From: Bosea sp. Tri-49
GTDB lineage: Bacteria; Pseudomonadota; Alphaproteobacteria; Rhizobiales; Beijerinckiaceae
Direction of reading: 5' to 3'
Assembly (NCBI RefSeq): GCF_003952665.1
Contig: NZ_CP017946.1
Location: 1,736,001-1,800,000, forward strand
Length of the DNA stretch: 64,000 nucleotides
In this document: positions 43,254 to 52,638 of the stretch, in pieces
How the letters are laid out: every line of letters begins with the position of its first letter
Numbering within the stretch: position 1 is the stretch's first letter
Translations under genes and position numbers: made by a program
The notes under the pieces: model-generated
The model's database searches: none
Seen by the model: the letters and a program-made list of their open reading frames with translations, nothing else
Told to the model about the DNA's origin: nothing

Positions 43254-45931
43254 GGCACAGCCGCCTCGGCAAGCACCTGCCCTTCCAACCCGGCGAGTGC
43301 GTCGAGCGCTTCCGTGCGGGCTCGGTCGAGTGTGTCGATCGCGAGCGTCAACGCCTCGACGCTTGCGCCCGTCGTCTCGCGCTCGAGTGCAGTGGCGAGG
43401 GCGAAGACTTGTCCAAGTCCGACGGCGCCTGCCGAGCTCGCCAACTGATGAGCCAACCGGCCGAGCTCGACACGGTCAAGGCGTTCAGCGGCCTCCCCCA
43501 TGCCCTTCAGAATGGCCGCGGACACGGTCGCGAATAGCGCCACGAGTTGCCGCGTCCGTGCCTCGCCGATCAACCCTCGCTGGGTTCGGAAGAAGGTGAC
43601 GTCGACGGGCTGATCCGACGACAGGGCCACGACCGGGCCTCGGCCGCTGCGGCCTCCCCTGCGGCCGATCATCTGCAGGAGTGCCGCCGAGGTGATCGGC
43701 TTGGACAGGATGGTCGCCAGTCCCGCAGCACGCATCCGCCGCATCGTCTCCGGAGAGACATCCGCCGTCAGCGCCACGATCCGAGGCTGCGCGATGGCGG
43801 GCAAAGCGCGGATCGCCCGCGTGGTTTCGATGCCGTCCATGCCACCGCCCATGTGCATGTCGAGCAGGATTAGATCGAAAGTCCGCTTGCGCAGGATTTT
43901 CACGGCCGCCTCTCCCGAGGCCACAGCCTGCACCTTGTGACCGGCCTTGCCGACCATGAGCCGGGCGACCTCGCGCGTCACGGGGTCGTCGTCGACGACG
44001 AGAATCCGCTGCAGCTGCTCCGGAGACGCCTCGCCGGGCCGAGCCGCGGCTTTGGCCGCAGCCAGTGGCAAGCTGACGGAAAAGGTGCTGCCTTGCCCCC
44101 TTACGCTGGCGACGGAGATCGAGCCCCCCATCAACTCGACCAGCTTTCTGCAGATCGCCAATCCGAGACCAGCCCCGCCGTTGCGGCGCCCCGTTTCCGG
44201 GTCCACCTGGACGAAATCGCGGAAGATATGATCCTGTACGGCGGGATCGATGCCTATGCCAGTGTCGCGCACCGTCAGTCTCAGCCTGGCGCGCTGCGAC
44301 GCCGATGCCGGCTGGAGAGCGGCACCGAATTCGACCTCGCCCTGCTCGGTGAAGCTGATCGCATTGCGCAAAAGGTTGACGATGACGCGGTGAATCTTGC
44401 CGGAATCGCCGTGCAGGCGCAGGCCCCCGGGCGGGGGCTGCAGCTTTAGGACCAGTCCCTTCTGCTCTGCCAGGGGACGCATCAACGCCTCGGTCGCGGT
44501 CAGTAGGGCCCCAAGCTCGAAATCGCGCAGATCCAGATTTTCGGTTCCGGCCTCCAGCCGGGACAGGTCGAGCGTCGCATTGGCAAGATCGACCAGCGCT
44601 TCGCCAGAGGTCGCGGCCATGGTGATGAGACGGCGGTCGCGCTGGCTCAGGCGCCCACGATCGATCAGCTCCAGAACCCCGAGCACGCCGGACAGTGGCG
44701 TCCGGATATCGTGCCCGACCACGGCGAGGAACCGGGACTTGGCGCGCGTCGCCTCTTCCGCCGCCTTCTGCCCGGCCGAGGCAAGTTCGAGCGCCTTCTT
44801 CAGGGCGGCCGTGCGCTCCGTAACCTTGTCTTCGAGCACGGCGCGGCTTTCCGCGAGGCGTTCGGCCATCAGGTTGAACTGTTCGCCGAGCTCCTGCAGT
44901 TCGTCGCCGGTGCGGATGTCGATCCGCTCGTCCAATTCGCCCTGACCGATCCGCGCGGCACCAGCGCCGAGCGCCTTGATCGGAGCGACGAGCTTGCGGC
45001 TGAGAGCGATGCCGACCAGTACAGCGACGAAAAGCGCGACGGCCAGCAGCGACAGCGAGCGCAAGATCGAGGCATGGATCGGCGCGAAGGCCTCTCTTTC
45101 TGGCAGGTCGACGACCACGTTCCAATCGAGATCCGGTACGGCGGCCATGACGGAGAGGACGCGCCGACCCTCGACATCCGTCATCGAAAGTCCGGCGCCC
45201 GAGCCGCCAGCCGCCGCATGTGCGTCCACCAGATCGGCGAGATTGGTATTCCGGAGGACGAAACGCAGGTCGGGATGGGCGATCAGCCGGCCGGAGCGCG
45301 TAACGATGTAGGCGCGGCCGGCCTCGCCGACCTTGAGCCGGGCCACGACATCGCGGATGAAGACGAGATTGACGGTCGCCCGCGCAACCCGGTGCGGAGC
45401 GAAGGCCGAACGCCGGAGCAGCACCATATGCGGCTCCGAGCCGCGCCGGAACTCGACCTCGCCATAGAACTTGCCCTTTGCAAGCGCGGCCTGGAAACCG
45501 TGGTCGGCGGACCAGTCTGCATCGCTGCCAGCCCGGTCGCGTGCGAAACGCGAGAGGAAGAGCTGTTCGCGCCCCTCCTGGTCGATCTGGCGCAGGTCAA
45601 GGATGGCGGGAACCTGCCGCAGCAGCCTCAAGCCATCGAGGTGGCGCTCTTCGGGCGAAGCATTGCCAATGCCGTTCTCGGAGGCCCAGTCGAGATCGCT
45701 CATGATGTCGGCGACGAAGGCGCCGATTCTCTGCGCCGCCGCCCGGGCCTGCTCCTGCTGGACACGTACGAGCAAAGCCCGCTGATCCGAGAAGGCGAAG
45801 AGAGCTGCAATTGCCGTATTGAGCCCGAGGGCCAAGCAGATCGCGACGACGACGAAAACCGTATACTTGCGGGTGAGGCCAACTCGCGGCCGCGATGCGC
45901 TGTCCTGTTCCGCAGCCGCATGCAGCGTCAC
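43250..45931 (-). CDS. Hybrid histidine kinase (TorS-like domain order)
   Basis: An 893-residue sensor. Two membrane helices (about 22-47 and 290-311) bracket a periplasmic sensor of Cache-like character. HAMP follows near 312-365, then HisKA with the phosphoaccepting His407 (GHDIRTPL), ATPase (N box near LRNAISF, G boxes GTGRRNGGAGLGLAI-like), a receiver with Asp691 (LILLDMHMGG), and a C-terminal Hpt with His828 (LAHQLASSAG). This is the full phosphorelay layout of TorS. It is translationally coupled to the periplasmic binding protein upstream and convergent with the response regulator. Confidence 0.93.
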   Translation of the reverse strand: MTLHAAAEQDSASRPRVGLTRKYTVFVVVAICLALGLNTAIAALFAFSDQRALLVRVQQEQARAAAQRIGAFVADIMSDLDWASENGIGNASPEERHLDGLRLLRQVPAILDLRQIDQEGREQLFLSRFARDRAGSDADWSADHGFQAALAKGKFYGEVEFRRGSEPHMVLLRRSAFAPHRVARATVNLVFIRDVVARLKVGEAGRAYIVTRSGRLIAHPDLRFVLRNTNLADLVDAHAAAGGSGAGLSMTDVEGRRVLSVMAAVPDLDWNVVVDLPEREAFAPIHASILRSLSLLAVALFVAVLVGIALSRKLVAPIKALGAGAARIGQGELDERIDIRTGDELQELGEQFNLMAERLAESRAVLEDKVTERTAALKKALELASAGQKAAEEATRAKSRFLAVVGHDIRTPLSGVLGVLELIDRGRLSQRDRRLITMAATSGEALVDLANATLDLSRLEAGTENLDLRDFELGALLTATEALMRPLAEQKGLVLKLQPPPGGLRLHGDSGKIHRVIVNLLRNAISFTEQGEVEFGAALQPASASQRARLRLTVRDTGIGIDPAVQDHIFRDFVQVDPETGRRNGGAGLGLAICRKLVELMGGSISVASVRGQGSTFSVSLPLAAAKAAARPGEASPEQLQRILVVDDDPVTREVARLMVGKAGHKVQAVASGEAAVKILRKRTFDLILLDMHMGGGMDGIETTRAIRALPAIAQPRIVALTADVSPETMRRMRAAGLATILSKPITSAALLQMIGRRGGRSGRGPVVALSSDQPVDVTFFRTQRGLIGEARTRQLVALFATVSAAILKGMGEAAERLDRVELGRLAHQLASSAGAVGLGQVFALATALERETTGASVEALTLAIDTLDRARTEALDALAGLEGQVLAEAAVP

Positions 45932-46923
45932 GACACGATCCGGGTCGCGCGGATTCGCAGGGACGGCGGCAGGTCGAGCCCCAGGGCTGCGGCAGCGGTT
46001 CGATTGATGACCAGCTCGAAGCTGCGCGAGAACTGCACCGGCAGCTCGGCGACATTCGCCCCTCGCAGGATGAGATCGATATAGGAGGCGATCAACTCGG
46101 CCGTTTCCTCGCGCGCCCCGCTATAGGAGATCAAGCCGCCCTGCAGCGTGAAGGTGTCGAACGGATAGATCGCCGGCAATCGTTGCTGCGCCGCGGCAGT
46201 CGCGCAGGCCGCGGCATTGCGGAAGGTGAAACTGTCCGGCAGGAACACCAGACCGCCCCCGCTCCCCCTTGCGGCGAACGCCGCGATCTCGTGCGCGATT
46301 TGCGATGCCTCGGTCACGTGGACGGCTTCGAGAGCAAGCTCCGCACCCGAAATGCTGGTCTGCAGGCGCGCGAGATAGCTCTTGCCCGCAGCCGGCGTCG
46401 TGTAGGGGTTGAAGACCACGCCGATGCGGCGGGTCGCGGGTGCGATCTCGGTCAAGAGCTCGACCCATTTCTCCGAGATCGCCGGGTCGTTGTTGCTGAA
46501 CCCCGTTGCGTTCCCGTCAGGGCGCTCCAGCGAGCGGACGAAACCGCTGCCGACGGGATCGGACGCGGTAGAGAACAGCACGGGGATCTGCCGGGTTTGT
46601 TCCAGGACAGCCGCAGTCTCGGCGCTGGAGCCGACAACGATGACCTCGGGCTTTTCGCGGACCACATCAGCGGCAGCCCGCGCCAGATCATCCTCGTTCA
46701 CCCCGGAGAACCGCCAAGTCATAAGCAGATTCCGGCCTTCGACCCACCCCCTCTCGGCCATAAGCCGCCTCAGCTCCACCATTCGGGCGCGCAGGAGGGG
46801 ATGGTCGAACGGCACCCCGACCATCAGCATGATCCGCCTCACGGGCTCCGCCGCCAGAGCCCACCGATCAGGGATCGTGAGTCCCGATGCTCCCAAGGCG
46901 ATCAGAAAGGAACGACGATGCAT
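45928..46923 (-). CDS. ABC_sub_bind-type periplasmic binding protein coupled to the kinase
   Basis: A 331-residue periplasmic protein of the ABC_sub_bind (TrpX/PF04392) type with a Tat signal (MHRRSFLIALGASGLTIPDR). Family features: RIMLMVGVPFDHPLLRARMV, GWVEGRNLLMTWRFSGVNED, VIVVGSSAETAAVLEQTRQI, TASDPVGSGFVRSLERPDGN and GLVFLPDSFTFRNAAA. The start is the ATG at 46923, the Met before HRRSFL; a frame from 46941 exists. Its stop overlaps the kinase start by four bases. No permease or ATPase is near, so it probably presents a ligand to the kinase, as TorT does for TorS. Confidence 0.85.
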   Translation of the reverse strand: MHRRSFLIALGASGLTIPDRWALAAEPVRRIMLMVGVPFDHPLLRARMVELRRLMAERGWVEGRNLLMTWRFSGVNEDDLARAAADVVREKPEVIVVGSSAETAAVLEQTRQIPVLFSTASDPVGSGFVRSLERPDGNATGFSNNDPAISEKWVELLTEIAPATRRIGVVFNPYTTPAAGKSYLARLQTSISGAELALEAVHVTEASQIAHEIAAFAARGSGGGLVFLPDSFTFRNAAACATAAAQQRLPAIYPFDTFTLQGGLISYSGAREETAELIASYIDLILRGANVAELPVQFSRSFELVINRTAAAALGLDLPPSLRIRATRIVS

Positions 46924-47312
46924 CGTGTGAGCCGGGTCCACGAGGCGACACCCCAGCCGCGCCTCTTACGGAAAGTTTCGCATGGTCTGCCACGGTGCGT
47001 CGAGAGCAGCTCGCGCGAGCATTCGCCCTCTAGAATCTCACCAAAGCCCGATGTGGCGGAAATGACCAAACTCTTGAATCTCACTCGGCAGCGGCAGATG
47101 AGCAGCTCTGGGTCAACTCCGGATTGCCACCTCAAGACTCGGCGCTCTCCCTGCCGACTGCAGGCGCAGCGATCATGATGCAACGCGCAAGACAGCCGCC
47201 GGCAGCAAACAACATACATTAGAGATCGTATAAACTACTGTTTTTATTGACTTTCTTTCCTCAAGCGCCTCATAGCGCTCGCAGGCGCCGCCGTGGCGCG
47301 ACGTGAGGATCG
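46924..47312. other. Divergent promoter gap
   Basis: 389 bases lie between the binding-protein gene and the ECF sigma factor gene. The last 90 bases are AT-rich (for example ACATACATTAGAGATCGTAT and CTACTGTTTTTATTGACTTT) and should hold the sigma factor promoter. The CTAATTAG-CGTCT motif seen before fecR and the receptor does not occur here. No gene was recognised. Confidence 0.5.
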
Positions 47313-47837
47313 ATGTCGGACAGTGCGCTCAGCGTCGCCGCACTTTACGCAGCCGAGCAGGACAGACTGCGGCGGCGGCTGATCGGGCGCGGGCTCAGCG
47401 CCCAGCAGGCGGCCGACGCGGTGCAGGAGCTGTTCCTGCGCCTGCTCAGGACGCCCCAAAACGACATCCGCGACGCCAGCGCCTATCTCAGCCGCGCGGC
47501 CGACAGCATTGCGATCGACCATTGGCGACGCGAACAGCGGACGAACCGCCTGTTCGAAGCGGAGCCCCCGGATGCACTGATGGTTGCCGACCCTGCCCCG
47601 TCGACCGAAGCCCGGCTGGTCGAGCGTGACAAGGTACGGGACCTCGAGCAGGCGCTCGCCGCCTTGCCGCCGCGTTGTCGCGAAGTGCTGCTGCTGCACA
47701 AGTTCGAAGAGCTCAGCTATGCCGAGATCGCGCTGCGCCTCGGGATCTCCCGCAACACCGTCATGGTGCATCTCGCCAACGCCATGAACCTGCTGCGGCG
47801 CCACATGCGCGAGAAAAATCGCCAGGGCGCTAATTAG
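47313..47837 (+). CDS. FecI-type ECF sigma factor
   Basis: A 174-residue ECF sigma factor. Region 2: QQAADAVQELFLRLLRTPQN and SAYLSRAADSIAIDHWRREQ. Region 4: LEQALAALPPRCREVLLLHK, EELSYAEIALRLGISRNTVM. These match iron-starvation (FecI) sigma factors. It precedes a FecR anti-sigma factor and a TonB receptor with a signalling domain, forming a cell-surface signalling system. TGAGGATCG precedes the ATG. Its 3' end overlaps the -35 element of the fecR promoter. Confidence 0.94.
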   Translation: MSDSALSVAALYAAEQDRLRRRLIGRGLSAQQAADAVQELFLRLLRTPQNDIRDASAYLSRAADSIAIDHWRREQRTNRLFEAEPPDALMVADPAPSTEARLVERDKVRDLEQALAALPPRCREVLLLHKFEELSYAEIALRLGISRNTVMVHLANAMNLLRRHMREKNRQGAN

Positions 47838-47857
47838 TTTTCCCTGCGAGATCGTCT
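47831..47857 (+). promoter_or_regulatory. Candidate FecI-type promoter of fecR
   Basis: TAATTAGTTTT (-35-like, from 47831) and CGTCT (-10-like, 47853-47857) have the same spacing, 22 bases start to start, as the pair before the TonB receptor (48930-48956). The shared part CTAATTAGTTTT is identical. CGTC-type -10 elements are common for ECF factors. The -35 element lies in the last codons of the sigma factor gene. Confidence 0.65.
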
Positions 47858-47949
47858 AAAGAACAGGACAGCCCAGCGGGTTGAAAGATGGAGCATTTGC
47901 GCGCGATGCGTCTGCGAAAACCGGCATTGCGGCTCGGACCGACGCGCTG

Positions 47950-48909
47950 ATGGATATGAGCCCCACCAGTACCGTCGACGACGACGCCGTCGCCTGGTTC
48001 GTCCTGCTGCGCGACGAGGAGGCATCCGAAGCGGACCGGGCCGCCTTTGCCGTGTGGCTGGGAGCCAGCCACTCGCATGAACAGGCATGGCGCGAGCTCG
48101 AAGCCATCTGGGGAACGTTGGATCAGGTCGCCGTGCCGACGCTGGCGGCGACGTCGAGCATCGTTGCGAAGAGCGCCCTGCGCGGCAGACCCCGCCCGCG
48201 ATGGCGGCCTCTCGCCGCCGCCGCGATGATTTTGCTGGCTGTTACCGCAGTCTGGCGCCTGGCGCCGGCTGGATTATTGGCCGACCACCGCACCGGCATC
48301 GGCGAGCGCCGCATGATCGCGCTGGCGGACGGGTCCCGGATCGAGCTGGGCCCGGCAAGCGCGATCGATGTCGATTTCACTGGCTCCCGGCGCGCCGCCA
48401 GACTGGTCGCTGGCGAGGCCTTCTTCACGGTGGCACGCGACCCCGCGCGGCCCTTCGTCGTCAGCGCTGGCCAAGGCGAGATCGCAGTGCTCGGCACCGC
48501 TTTCGACGTCAAGATCGGCCAGGACGAAGCGGTCTCGGTCGTCGTCACCGAGAGCAAGGTTGCGGTCAAGGCGGCCGAAAGCACGGCCGTCAGCGTCGTT
48601 GCCGGCCAGGAGGTCAGCTATGATCGAAATGGCGTCTCGGCCGTGCGCCTGGCCGATCTCGATACGGTCCAGGCATGGCGACAGGACCAGCTCGTCTTCC
48701 ATGATGCGCCACTGGATGCCGTTCTGACCGAACTGCGACGCTATCGCCGCGGCACCATCCAGCTGCTCGGCGGCGAGCTCGGCAAGCGGCGGATCACCGC
48801 CGTCTTCGACGCCAGGCGCCCCGATGCGGCGCTCGAAACCATTGCCCACAATCTCGACCTGCGCCTGCTGCGCGCGACGGACTATTTCGTCGCTCTCGTC
48901 GCCTGGTGA
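47950..48909 (+). CDS. FecR-family anti-sigma/transmembrane sensor
   Basis: A 319-residue FecR. The N-terminal DUF4880-like part has WFVLLRDEEASEADRAAFAV, with HSHEQAWRELEAIWGTLDQV. One membrane helix is WRPLAAAAMILLAVTAVWRL. The periplasmic FecR domain begins RMIALADGSRIELGPASAID and VAGEAFFTVARDPARPFVVS. It binds FecI in the cytosol and receives the signal from the receptor's N-terminal domain in the periplasm. A longer upstream start (TTG 47881) exists; ATG 47950 was chosen. Confidence 0.92.
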   Translation: MDMSPTSTVDDDAVAWFVLLRDEEASEADRAAFAVWLGASHSHEQAWRELEAIWGTLDQVAVPTLAATSSIVAKSALRGRPRPRWRPLAAAAMILLAVTAVWRLAPAGLLADHRTGIGERRMIALADGSRIELGPASAIDVDFTGSRRAARLVAGEAFFTVARDPARPFVVSAGQGEIAVLGTAFDVKIGQDEAVSVVVTESKVAVKAAESTAVSVVAGQEVSYDRNGVSAVRLADLDTVQAWRQDQLVFHDAPLDAVLTELRRYRRGTIQLLGGELGKRRITAVFDARRPDAALETIAHNLDLRLLRATDYFVALVAW

Positions 48910-48929
48910 AGAAAAATCGCTCCAGCACC

Positions 48930-48956
48930 TAATTAGTTTTTCTCCCCCGAGCGTCT
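48930..48956 (+). promoter_or_regulatory. Candidate FecI-type promoter of the TonB receptor
   Basis: TAATTAGTTTTT (from 48930) and CGTCT (48952-48956) lie with the same 22-base spacing as the pair at 47831-47857. The two elements precede two genes that the neighbouring FecI should activate, so they define a probable promoter signature. The start point would be about 60 bases before the receptor ATG. Confidence 0.7.
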
Positions 48957-49016
48957 TCCCCAACGGGGGAGCGCCAGGACGGCGCTCCGCGGGATCGCGG
49001 ACAGGGGTTTCGGACT

Positions 49017-51506
49017 ATGACGAGCAGGAACAAGGTCGGACAACAGGCGGTCCGGCCGGCGATGATCGCTGCGCTGCTGGCGGGCACGGCACTCGGCTGT
49101 TTCGCCACGCAGCCGGTGTTGGCTCAGGCCTCTGCGGCGACGAGCGTCGCAATCGACATCCCCGCTCAGGCGCTCTCCTCGGCGCTGATCGCCTTCTCGC
49201 GCCAGACCAGGATCGAGATCTTCGTCCCGTCTTCGCTGGCGGCCGGCAAGCGCTCAGGCGCGGTGTCGGGTGCGCAATCGCCCGAGGCCGCGCTGCAGCG
49301 CCTGCTTGCCGGCACCAGCCTGACCTATCGCTTCACCGGTGCGCGCTCGATCACCGTCGAGGCTGCTCGGAGCGCTGCGACGACCGGTGTGGCGCCGGCC
49401 GGCGCGATCCCGCTCGACGAGGTGCTGGTCGAAGGCGCGCGCGGTCTGCCGCCGCCGACCGGAACCATCGGCCAGCCTCCCGTTCCCTATGCAGGCGGCC
49501 AGGTCGGAACCGGGACCCGGATCGGCCTGCTTGGAAACCGCTCGGTCCTGACGACGCCATTCAACGTCACGGGCTACACGGCGAAGCTGATCCAGGACCA
49601 GCAGGCGAGGTCGCTCGCCGACGTGGTGCAGAACGACCCATCGGTCCGCAACGATGCCCCGCCGTTCAGCGAACGGGATTCCTTCTTCATCCGCGGCTTC
49701 TCGGTGGTCAATCTCGACACGGCCTTCGATGGCCTGGCCTATATCGCCAACCCGCGCCGCAGCGTCGTCGAAGGCATCGAGCGCGTCGAGATCCTGAAAG
49801 GCCCGACCGCCCTTCTCAATGGCGGGGTCAGCCGCATCGGCGGCACGATCAACCTCATCCCCAAGCGCGCCTTCGACGAGCCGCTGACGCGCGTCACGAC
49901 GACCTATCTCAGCGACGCGCAACTGTGGACGCATGCCGACATCGGCCGCCGCTTCGGCGTATCCAGGGAATGGGGCGTCCGTTTCAACGGCTCCTACCGG
50001 AAGGGCGACACGCCGCTCGACAAGAACGCCATCGAGGTCGGCAACCTCTCGCTCGGCCTCGACTATCGCGGCGATCGCTTCCGCGCCTCGCTGGACCTTG
50101 CCCATTCCACCCAGAACGTCACGGCGCCGACATCGCTGTTCAACGCAGCGGCGCCCAACATCGTCATCCCGCGTGCTCCGAACGGGCGCAGGAACACGTC
50201 GAGCTCGCTCGAGTACAATGACAGCCGCTACAACATGGCCGCCGGCCGGGTTGAATTCGACCTGACGCCCGACACGACGATCTACGCTGCCGCCGGCGCC
50301 AGCCGCTATCGCGAGGACTTCCTGTCGTCGTCCTATCAGATCACCAATCTGGATGGCCGCGCCACCAACAGCCTCGCCATCATGCCGCTGGAACTGCAGG
50401 GCTATTCGGGCGAGATCGGTGTGCGCTCGAAATTCCAGACCGGCTTCATCGACCATCAGCTCAACGTCTCCGCCTCGCAGTCGATCAACGAGAACTATTC
50501 GCGCGGCTTCTTCCCGCCGGCATTGCCGACCTTCCAGACCAACATCTACGCACCGACACATCTGCCGCGTGATTCCGTCAATACCTTCGGCTTCCCGCGC
50601 TCCAGCCGGCAGCCGCTTTTCACCAGCCTGATGCTGCGCAGCGTGGCGATAGCCGACACCCTCTCGGTGGCCGGAGACCGGATCCAGGTGACGGTTGGCG
50701 GGCGCTATCAGGACATCGCGCTGAAGAGCTATGTCACGCGCCCCGTCCCCACCCAGGGCACGCTCGCCTCGACCTACAAGGAAGGGCGGTTCAGCCCGGC
50801 GATCGCGGCGGTCGTGCGCCCGACCGACAAGCTCTCCATCTACGCCAACTACATCGAAGGCCTGACCGAAGGGCCGAGCGCACCGGCGACGGCGATCAAC
50901 TCCAGCGAGGTTTTCGCGCCCGTCGTCAACAAGCAGACCGAGGTCGGCGTCAAATACGATTTCGGCACCGTGGCCGTCACGGCCTCGCTCTTCGAGATCC
51001 GGCAGCCGAACGCCTATACCGACCCGGCCACGAACCGCTTCTCGGTGAGCGGCCTCCAGGTCAACCGTGGCGCCGAGTTCACGGTGTTCGGCGAACCGTT
51101 CGAAGGCGTGCGGTTGCTCGGTGGCGTCACCTTCATGGACGCAGAGCTCGCCGACACGGCCGGCGGCCGCTTCAACGGCAAGACCGCGCCGGGCATCCCG
51201 ACCACGTCGATCAATCTCTATGGCGAATACGATCTGCCTTGGGTGCGCGGGCTCACCGTCACCGGCCGGATGATCTACACGAGCAAGATGTTCTACGATC
51301 AGGCGAACACACAGTCGGTTCCAGACTGGACGCGCTTCGATCTCGGCCTGCGCTATGCCTTCACCGGCCCGGCGGGCAAGCCCGTGGTGCTCAGGGCCAG
51401 TGTCGAGAACGTCTTCGACCGGACGTATTGGGCATCCGCCGCGCGCGGCTTCCTGGCGGTCGGAGCGCCTCGGACGTACGTGCTCTCCGCCCAGGTCGAT
51501 TTCTAG
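49017..51506 (+). CDS. TonB-dependent siderophore receptor with N-terminal signalling domain
   Basis: An 829-residue outer-membrane receptor. Signal peptide at about 1-37 (LLAGTALGCFATQPVLAQ), then an STN signalling domain at about 44-120 (VAIDIPAQALSSALIAFSRQ, LLAGTSLTYRFTGARSITVE). The plug has LADVVQNDPSVRNDAPPFSE, RDSFFIRGFSV and GIERVEILKGPTALLNGGVS. The barrel ends with the C-terminal aromatic signature TYVLSAQVDF. STN means it signals to FecR. The siderophore class is unknown; the type resembles FpvA/FoxA receptors. Confidence 0.94.
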   Translation: MTSRNKVGQQAVRPAMIAALLAGTALGCFATQPVLAQASAATSVAIDIPAQALSSALIAFSRQTRIEIFVPSSLAAGKRSGAVSGAQSPEAALQRLLAGTSLTYRFTGARSITVEAARSAATTGVAPAGAIPLDEVLVEGARGLPPPTGTIGQPPVPYAGGQVGTGTRIGLLGNRSVLTTPFNVTGYTAKLIQDQQARSLADVVQNDPSVRNDAPPFSERDSFFIRGFSVVNLDTAFDGLAYIANPRRSVVEGIERVEILKGPTALLNGGVSRIGGTINLIPKRAFDEPLTRVTTTYLSDAQLWTHADIGRRFGVSREWGVRFNGSYRKGDTPLDKNAIEVGNLSLGLDYRGDRFRASLDLAHSTQNVTAPTSLFNAAAPNIVIPRAPNGRRNTSSSLEYNDSRYNMAAGRVEFDLTPDTTIYAAAGASRYREDFLSSSYQITNLDGRATNSLAIMPLELQGYSGEIGVRSKFQTGFIDHQLNVSASQSINENYSRGFFPPALPTFQTNIYAPTHLPRDSVNTFGFPRSSRQPLFTSLMLRSVAIADTLSVAGDRIQVTVGGRYQDIALKSYVTRPVPTQGTLASTYKEGRFSPAIAAVVRPTDKLSIYANYIEGLTEGPSAPATAINSSEVFAPVVNKQTEVGVKYDFGTVAVTASLFEIRQPNAYTDPATNRFSVSGLQVNRGAEFTVFGEPFEGVRLLGGVTFMDAELADTAGGRFNGKTAPGIPTTSINLYGEYDLPWVRGLTVTGRMIYTSKMFYDQANTQSVPDWTRFDLGLRYAFTGPAGKPVVLRASVENVFDRTYWASAARGFLAVGAPRTYVLSAQVDF

Positions 51507-51528
51507 CGGATACGGAAAGCCGAACGCG

Positions 51529-52638
51529 ATGTTGCGCGCCGCTCTGCTCAGCCTGTCCCTCCTGCTTCCACCCGCCATGGCGGCGGCGAAGCAGGTGACC
51601 GATCTCGCCGGCAGGACGGTGACGGTTCCCGACAAGGTCGAGCGCATCATCATCGGCGAGGGTCGCTATGTCCCCGCCCTCGCCATCCTCGACCGGGACG
51701 ATCCCCTGGGTCGCCTGGTCGGGATGATGGGCGATTACGAAGCCGTCGATCCGGCAAGCTATGCCCGCTATCGCGAGCGCTTCCCGAAGATCGCCGAGAT
51801 CGCCCGGATCGGCCGCGCCGCCAAGGAGAGCTTCAGCCTGGAGAAGGCGATCGCGCTGAAACCGCAGGTCGCGATCTTCAGCCTCGGCGGCCACGGCCCC
51901 GACACGCGCTCGGGCGAGGTGATCGCAGCGCTGGAGAAGACCGGCACGGCGATCGTCTTCATCGATTTCCGCAGCGATCCCCTGGTCAACACGCCAAGAT
52001 CGCTGGAGCTGCTCGGCGAGGTGCTGGGCCGCGAGAAGGAGGCAGCGGAGTTCTTTGCGGTCTGGCGCGCCGCCTTGGCTGAGGTCGAGGACCGGCTGAA
52101 GCAGGCGAAGCCGGCGCCGGTCGGCGTCTTCGTCGAAAGCCGCGTCGGACTCGATGCGAGCTGCTGCGAGACGATGACGCGCGGCATGATCGGCCGTTTC
52201 GTTACCGCGGCGGGCGGCTTCAACGTCGCCGAGGCGATGGTGCCGGGCGAGGCCGGAACCGTCAGCCTGGAATGGCTGATCGCCCACCCGCCGCAGGTCT
52301 ATGTCGGCACCGCGATCGGCGGCGCCGCTTCAGCCGACAGCAAGCCCTGGCTCGCGCTCGGTGCGGGGGTTCCAGCCGAGGTCGCGCAGGCGAGCCTGAA
52401 GCGCTCGATGGCACGCACCGGCATTTCGCAGCTTGAGGCGGTGCGCCTTGGCAGGGCGCATGCGGTCTGGCACCACTTCTATAATTCGCCCTTCAATGTC
52501 GCGGCGGTGCAGGCCTTCGCCAGATGGATGCACCCGGCGCTCTTCGCCGATCTCGATCCCGAAGCGCTGCTGCGCCAACTGCACGAACGCTTCCAGCCCT
52601 TCCCCCTCGACGGCGTCTACTGGACCTCCCTGCCATGA
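51529..52638 (+). CDS. Iron-siderophore ABC-type binding protein
   Basis: A 369-residue periplasmic binding protein of the FecB/FhuD/BtuF type. Signal peptide at the start (ALLSLSLLLPPAMAAA), then VTDLAGRTVTVPDKVERIII, which is the family hallmark. The middle has LKPQVAIFSLGGHGPDTRSG and the end VWHHFYNSPFNVAAVQAFAR. It likely binds the ferri-siderophore after the receptor. No cognate FecCD permease or ATPase is adjacent. Its start lies 22 bases after the receptor gene and its stop overlaps the next gene by four bases. Confidence 0.9.
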   Translation: MLRAALLSLSLLLPPAMAAAKQVTDLAGRTVTVPDKVERIIIGEGRYVPALAILDRDDPLGRLVGMMGDYEAVDPASYARYRERFPKIAEIARIGRAAKESFSLEKAIALKPQVAIFSLGGHGPDTRSGEVIAALEKTGTAIVFIDFRSDPLVNTPRSLELLGEVLGREKEAAEFFAVWRAALAEVEDRLKQAKPAPVGVFVESRVGLDASCCETMTRGMIGRFVTAAGGFNVAEAMVPGEAGTVSLEWLIAHPPQVYVGTAIGGAASADSKPWLALGAGVPAEVAQASLKRSMARTGISQLEAVRLGRAHAVWHHFYNSPFNVAAVQAFARWMHPALFADLDPEALLRQLHERFQPFPLDGVYWTSLP

